DNA of 64,000 nucleotides from Rhytidiadelphus loreus. Its lineage: Eukaryota; Streptophyta; Bryopsida; Hypnales; Hylocomiaceae. Positions within the stretch are counted from its first letter, which is position 1. Each line of letters starts with the position of its first letter. Made by a program: the position numbers and the translations under genes. Below the pieces are notes generated by a model that was not told the DNA's origin, did not search any database, and worked only from the letters and a program-made list of their open reading frames with translations. The stretch is taken from the NCBI GenBank assembly GCA_947034895.1, contig OX344764.1, positions 62,663,348 through 62,727,347 of the forward strand, given 5' to 3'. Positions 58,556 to 64,000 of this stretch are shown in pieces.

Positions 58556-58790
58556 ATTTAACCCCTAAAGTTTCAAGGCCATTTTTTCATCAAAAAACAC
58601 TCAAAACTATCATTTCTATTGTAATGAGTAAAAAACTTTAAATTATTCTTTTTACACATATTTAATCATAGGATCTTTCCCTAGAGAATATGTAGAAGAA
58701 ATTTTAGAATTTTTAACCCTGTAGATTTCAAGAAATTTGCATTTAAAGTGAAGAAAATGGGTTTGTTTGCATTTGTGCGATTTGCTAATA
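58556..58790. mobile_element. Truncated piggyBac-type MITE copy
   Basis: Begins TTTAACCCCTAAAG and follows the complement of the 61-62 kb copy: CAAAAAACACTCAAAACTAT, then AATCATAGGATCTTT, then GATTTCAAGAAATTTGCATT. The other terminal repeat is missing. Confidence 0.55.
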
Positions 58791-59605
58791 AAACTTTGAA
58801 TCTTCTTAATTTAAAAATATTTGCACTAATGATTTTGAATTAAAAAAATATAATGTTGAAAAATTGACTTGATAATCTATAAAAATAAATTCAAAACAAA
58901 AGAATTCAATTTTTATTCTTTAAAATTTTTTAAAAATAGAAGCAGGTATGAGATTAAAAGAAAGACTAAATTGTTAATAGCTCTATGATGTAACTGAAAC
59001 ACATTAATTCTATTAGTGAAATTATTCTATAAATCATACTAAACCTCGTGGAACTTCTTATTTTTGAAAAACACAGAACTTACACCCAAACCAAGCATGG
59101 GATAATACACAATTCTTCAAAGCACTTTCAAACCATTCTACAAACCAAAACATCTATTTCTACATCAGAGCTTCATTTAGTGTCTAATGTAGCTTTACTA
59201 ATTGCAACATAAAATTCTCGCAAGTTTGTTACAATCTAAGACTTTTGAGTATAGAAGTCTTATATACACCAATCAAAACTTTTGCTAGCAGCATGGTAGT
59301 CACACCCATCTAAATTGAAACCTTTTGAAATATACTTATTAGAAAAAAATTCACCACTCAGCTATAGCTATAATGGATGAATCTATCATTAAACCTCTCG
59401 TAATTAAAGATTCCAATACTACATTTGTATCATGATTTCTATCTAGAAAGGGCCTCATGAATGTAATAATATCTTCTGTATCACCTAGCTAAAAAGGAAA
59501 TTCCACTATGCTTTACATCCAAAAAATGAGCTAATCTAGAATATAAGATTTTACATTTCCTCAAAAGGAATTGAATGAATAAAAAAATTAGTGCTGAGAA
59601 AAATA
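58791..59605. other. AT-rich DNA downstream of the DUF1664-like gene
   Basis: No feature recognised. Part may be the 3' UTR of the minus-strand gene that ends at 59,606. Confidence 0.5.
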
Positions 59606-60802
59606 TCAAAAGATTCTTGTGCTAGAATCACCACACCGAAGATCTGACCTTGATAATATGGATGTAGATAGCGTCCTTGACACACCAAGGCTTAAACTAG
59701 GTGGCCTTGACTCAATAGTGTTCATCACAGGTGCCATTTCCAACCCCATTTCCAAAAAGTTGTTCACTGCTTGAGGTTCCAAGGCATCCGAAAACAATTG
59801 CTTCGAGCCTGGGGAAGTAAAAGCGCTACCAAATTTTGAAGTTTTTTCCAAGGTGATGGCTTTTTGGTACCATGATTTGAAGCCTGGTGCAAGCTCTGCA
59901 TGTTGGTTAGAACCAACGATGTTGAGACAATGCACCCACTCAATTAAGAGGGAAATCCCTTTATTAGCAAAATTTTGGCTATCTTGAATCTCATCAATCT
60001 TCAATCCTAACCTTTCTAGTTTTATATTTATGTTCTTGATTTCATGACTACTTCTTTCAACTATATCTTTCACATCTTCCACTTGATCCTTAATCAACCT
60101 TGTCATGACTATACTATCATCCAACTTAGTGTTTATCGTATCCATTCTTTGATTCATATGCTTTCTTGTTGACGAAAGACCTACAGAGACATTCTCTAGT
60201 TGCTTGCCCATTGATACCACATCATCATTCATGCCCTTTCTCGTGACATACATAACGTCTGTGAATGAGTAGCCTCGCCATTTCATCCAACCGTAACTTA
60301 GAGTTCGTAGAACAGCAACTGGCAAGAAGAATGCATTACTTAGGGGAGATTTCAGCTAGTTGGGAGATTGTTTCAGGGCTGTTCCCATTGCTGGGAACCA
60401 GTTTGGTCGAATTGTAAGAAGAATAGAATTTGGATGGATTAATAACGTCCACAAGTAACATGCTCAAAATTGCTAGAAATACATGATACCAATTTGGCTT
60501 ATTGGCCCAAGTCAACATATGCTTGGTCTTGTATTGCCTATGCTAATATAATTTCCCTGCTTGCGTGAATCCTCAAGACAAAATAAAACTGATGGCTACT
60601 AAAATCTTAGAACCTCTAAAATTGTAGATTTTATATAATGATGCAATAGCGATAACATAGAATTGAGAATTGGTATCAAATACAAATTCAAAAGCTCTCC
60701 AAGAAATTCACCAAGCTTGTTTTTTGTAATCAGCATCAATCCAACAAAACCCGACCCACCTAGAACAATAAACTTAATACCGGTAACTCCTAGATTCGAC
60801 AT
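59606..60802 (-). CDS. DUF1664-like plant protein
   Basis: The main exon runs from 60,318, after a good acceptor (TTCTTCTTGCCAG), to TGA 59,606. It opens with AVLRTLSYGWMKWRGYSFTDVMYVTRKGMNDDV, the conserved core start of DUF1664 proteins. A long heptad-rich coiled coil follows (SMGKQLENVSVGLSSTRKHMNQRMD... LKIDEIQDSQNFANKG), then a Ser-rich tail. The function of the family is not settled; members have an N-terminal membrane-like segment. That segment appears in an upstream exon beginning at ATG 60,802 (MSNLGVTGIKFIVLGGSGFVGLM). A middle piece around 60,520-60,336 (NSTKLVPSNGNSPETIS) probably belongs too, but its junction to the main exon is unclear: its frame meets a TAA at 60,336. Either an intron border is misjudged or the gene is damaged. 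Confidence 0.7.
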
Positions 60803-61083
60803 TGCTCTAGCTACCACCACAATCGGTAGCACTCCAAAGCCAAACTCCCGTTCAAAAGTTCAATTTCTCTAACTATTGATATGCTACAAAAACCTCTATC
60901 GACTCCAAGATTGAGACCTCACCCAAGACCTAAATTCATAGAATTCAATTGATTCCCAATGGTGATTGTTGGTGCGACAAATAGAATAAACAAAAACAAG
61001 ATACAATTCCCAAGGAACTAGATGCTTTTAGAACCAAGATTTTAGTCTAAACTAGCATATAAGCAACCTCATGGCAATTTAGA

Positions 61084-62016
61084 TTAACCCCTAAAGGACC
61101 ATTGTCCCCTCGGGGGACAAAATAGATTTCGGGCAAGTTCCTATGATCTCAATTTTCAGTGAATTTTTTTGAAACTTTCCCATAAGATAGGAAAACTTAT
61201 GAGCTTCGTGGGAATATAAATTTTATTTCAATTGGTGCCCGAGAGCAAAAGTTATGACATCTTAAACATAATTTACACGTCACCGGGCACAAAAAGAAAT
61301 CTACAAAAATTTGAAATTAATTTTTTAATTTTTTTCTTCTTAAAGATCATATTTTTGTCTACATATGAAGCTTTGATTCATTCCATTTGGATTAGTAATG
61401 TGAAAGTTATGAACAATCTTGTTTTTCGGGCAATTTGAGCATCTTCTTGAAAAAATAACTTATAGGATTCAATTCTGAATGCAATTTTCACAATTTTTCA
61501 AAAAAAATTGTTTGAAAAGGTTAAATTTTCTATTTAGAACAATCTCACCATTGAGATTATTGTGTTTCAATCCCATTTTAGAGCTATTAAAGATTTAGTT
61601 TTTCTTTCAATCTTGGACCTACTTGTACTGAACAATTTTTTAAAGAATGAAAATCAATCATGTTTTTTTTTTTTTTTAAATTTCTAGACTTTCAACTCAA
61701 TTCTTCAACACAAAATTTTTTAAATTCAAGGTCCATGGTGTAATTTTTTTCCCCAAATGGCATTCGAAGTCATCTGAAATTGCAGGCTAGTGTTCAAAAA
61801 AACTTTCTTTTTTCAACTTTGAATGCTAATATCTTCCAATCTGTACGGTCAAACTCCATGAAATTTGTACCACATGATACTAGACTAGTAAAGTACAAGA
61901 TCCTACGGTTAGATTCTAAAACAAGTATTTTTTTTGAATGAATGAATGAATGCAGCAAAAATGGCAGTTTTGAGTAGTTTTTGACAGAAGAACGGCCCTG
62001 GTCCTTTAGGGGTTAA
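61084..62016. mobile_element. piggyBac-type MITE, 933 bp with target sites
   Basis: TTAA at both borders (61,084-61,087 and 62,013-62,016). Inverted ends CCCCTAAAGGACCA and TGGTCCTTTAGGGG start with CCC, as piggyBac elements do. It has no transposase, only AT-rich filler with a 68-codon chance frame. Related copies are at 55.6 and 58.56 kb. Confidence 0.85.
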
Positions 62017-64000
62017 CTTCCATGATTGTATGACTTTTATAATCCCTTCACACAATAAAGCTCCACTTTTGCATTTTAAAACTATAATTAGATTAAAGTT
62101 AATCTAAATTTAGAAACAAGTTTACTTTTAGGTACTTTTAATTTGTTTGTCCAATACTTTTTCTACTTTAATTGCAAATTTAGGATTAGCTTTTCTTTTC
62201 TTTCAACCCTTAAACAATAGCCCAAGCCCCTCTGGTTCAATTTTGAAAGAATCATTGAAAAAAAGTGGCTTTTGGATTTTTTGGAATGTTCAACCCACCA
62301 AAAACCCTTCTGTAGTGAATGTAGTTAACAAAATCCTGCATTTAGGTTGCACAGTCAAAGTTCTAATCACTATTCACTTTTGCATACCCTAACCATACAA
62401 ATTTTGGACAAGCAATAAGCCCCATACCTTACTTCAAAAAGATTTTTGATTTCCCATTGAACTATTTTCTAAGCAAGTGAATGTAAGGTAAATAATTAGA
62501 GCATCTTCAAAACTTCAAAGGCTGATACATTCAAAAGATCATCTAGGCAAAACATTTTGCTTAAGATTTGAAAAGTGGATCACTTGTGTGTCTTGCTTGT
62601 GATAGTTATCCTGTCTTTAGAGTGGATAGTGAAGCACAGCTCAAATCCATTTTGTTTTTTCCATTATTATTTAACCCACCCACCCGACCTCCAAAATTTT
62701 AATTAAAATTTTTTAAATTAAATTTGAACCTCCCCCTCTTTGTAATTTCCCCCCTCTTTGTAATTTCAGGAACCAGGAACCCTCACAAACAATATGGGAT
62801 AATTATCAAGTTACCAAGTATGTATTCCAATACGTATCCGTATCAGTACCATATTAGTACCCGTATCAGTATCAGTACCCGTATTCGTATTCGTATTCCA
62901 AAAAAAATTGAGATCAACGGTTGTGAGGGGGGGGGTTGTAATTTTTTTTACAAAAAATCAATGGTTCTCGTTTTTTTAGCACAGAGGGGGGGAGAGGGTT
63001 GATAATTAATGCAAACCTGTACACACAGTAGATAGTGATACTCACTATTTTAAGTTTAAACTAATAGCAAATTTCAAAATGTGCAAAAATAAAAAGAACC
63101 ATCAAATGAGATTTCAGGCCTTTGGAGGGTTGTTTCCTTGAGCATTGCCAGAAATAATATTTCCAATCACAAAATAAATAAAATTTTAAATAATAATTTT
63201 TTTCAAAAAAATACTATTAAAAGATTATTTTAAAATTAAAAAATACTATTATTTTTCTTAAAAATGATTTAAATTAACATGGTACCCAATCTGGTGTGGC
63301 CAAGAAATGGCAACATCAAATCCACATCATATTTATTATTAATTATTATAAAAATATTTCTTAAATAAAATTATATATATATATTTTTAAAATTTTAAAA
63401 TTTATTTATTTTTTAATTTTTTTTTAATTTTTTTTAATTTATATATATTTATTATTATTATTATTAAAAAAAATTTAATTATTAATTTTTTTTAATAAAT
63501 TTCTACAAACTATAACTCATAGTCTTGTTTAGGCTTGGAATCACATCTAATGTCATCATTGGTGATGTCAATATACTAGTGTGAAAATAAATAGTAATAT
63601 TTGTCAAAGTTGCAAAATATTGACAAAAATGTATTTTTTGCAATGCCAAAAAGAATATTTTGGTGTAACCATGCATTTATTGCACACTTTTGATTCCAAA
63701 AATACCAAAGTGAACTTAATAGTTGTATCTCTTAAATGCTCTTATTTAAATTAAGTGCTCGAGAAGACTCTTTGTACTAGTCACTCTAATCTAAAAGCTA
63801 ACAATTTTTTTCACTTTGTGGAAAAATACAATAACTAGTTATGTATTGTGAGATGATCAAATTTAGAAAATTTGAAATTGTATTTGGAATCAAGGATCTC
63901 AAAGTAGCCAAAATTTGAACAACTAATTAGATTGAAGAGCAACAAATTTAGATGCTACAATAAAAAAAAGCAAAATAAGACACACTATTAAATAGTCAAT
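62017..64000. other. AT-rich intergenic DNA with microsatellites
   Basis: A GTATC(A/C)GTA-like hexamer tract lies at 62,820-62,900 and long A/T runs with (TTA)n at 63,330-63,500. No gene recognised. Confidence 0.6.

Noticed and set aside
1..64000. tRNA or rRNA genes
   Set aside because: I looked for conserved tRNA box A/B pairs and rRNA-like sequence by eye and saw nothing convincing. A covariance-model scan would be decisive.

Overview
The window is eukaryotic nuclear DNA from a land plant. Evidence: introns with GT/AG borders, AT-rich intergenic DNA, degenerate CCCTAAA/TTTAGGG (plant telomere-type) repeats, decayed Ty3/gypsy and hAT elements, several MITE families, and a DUF1664-like gene (a plant protein family). 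The style of the retroelement and of the large element suggests a bryophyte, lycophyte or fern rather than a flowering plant, but I cannot name the genus. There is no sign of bacterial operons or phage structural genes.

Layout. 1-12.9 kb: AT-rich DNA with minisatellites, a decayed Ty3/gypsy pol on the minus strand (about 3.2-6.3 kb), a decayed hAT transposase on the plus strand (about 6.5-8.3 kb) and a CACTA-type MITE. 12,895-31,059: copy 1 of a large, apparently undescribed DNA transposon of about 18.2 kb. It has 32-bp terminal inverted repeats (31/32 matching) and a candidate 4-bp target duplication ATAA. 31,108-52,450: copy 2 of the same element in inverted orientation. It keeps the outer terminal repeat and the cargo genes but lacks the transposase end, and it carries five later insertions (an unclassified 1.65-kb segment, a 132-bp perfectly palindromic CACTA MITE, a 583-bp hAT-type MITE, a 1.39-kb solo-LTR-like segment and a 4.23-kb unclassified element). 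52.5-64 kb: mostly AT-rich DNA with a piggyBac-type MITE family, another MITE and a DUF1664-like gene on the minus strand.

The element. Its right part carries one transposase gene (27,399-30,247, plus strand). This has an HTH-like segment, Cys clusters and an RNase-H-fold D/D/E-type core resembling the DUF7869 family. The cargo is transcribed the opposite way. First comes a three-exon gene whose product combines a ParB-like DGQH domain, a degenerate N6/N4-type DNA methyltransferase-like domain and an acidic/coiled-coil tail. Then come a HAD/FCP1-like phosphatase with a DLNGV active-site motif and a Ser/Pro-rich disordered protein. A 21-bp palindrome (TTATCCTCG, 3-bp spacer, CGAGGATAA, with TTATCTTCG variants) recurs dozens of times in both copies. 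It sits in an array upstream of the ParB-like gene, in a second array before the transposase, inside the introns, inside coding exons (where it encodes Y-P-R-G-E-D) and across the transposase stop codon. I saw none outside the element. The pairing of a ParB-like DNA-binding domain with dispersed CpG-containing palindromes and a methyltransferase-like domain suggests a self-recognition or epigenetic-control system of a giant plant transposon. That function is inference.

Decay. Copy 2 is full of stops of the CAA/CAG/CGA to TAA/TAG/TGA and TGG to TGA type, as expected from cytosine deamination in a methylated, silenced element. Copy 1 is much better preserved, with a few lesions.
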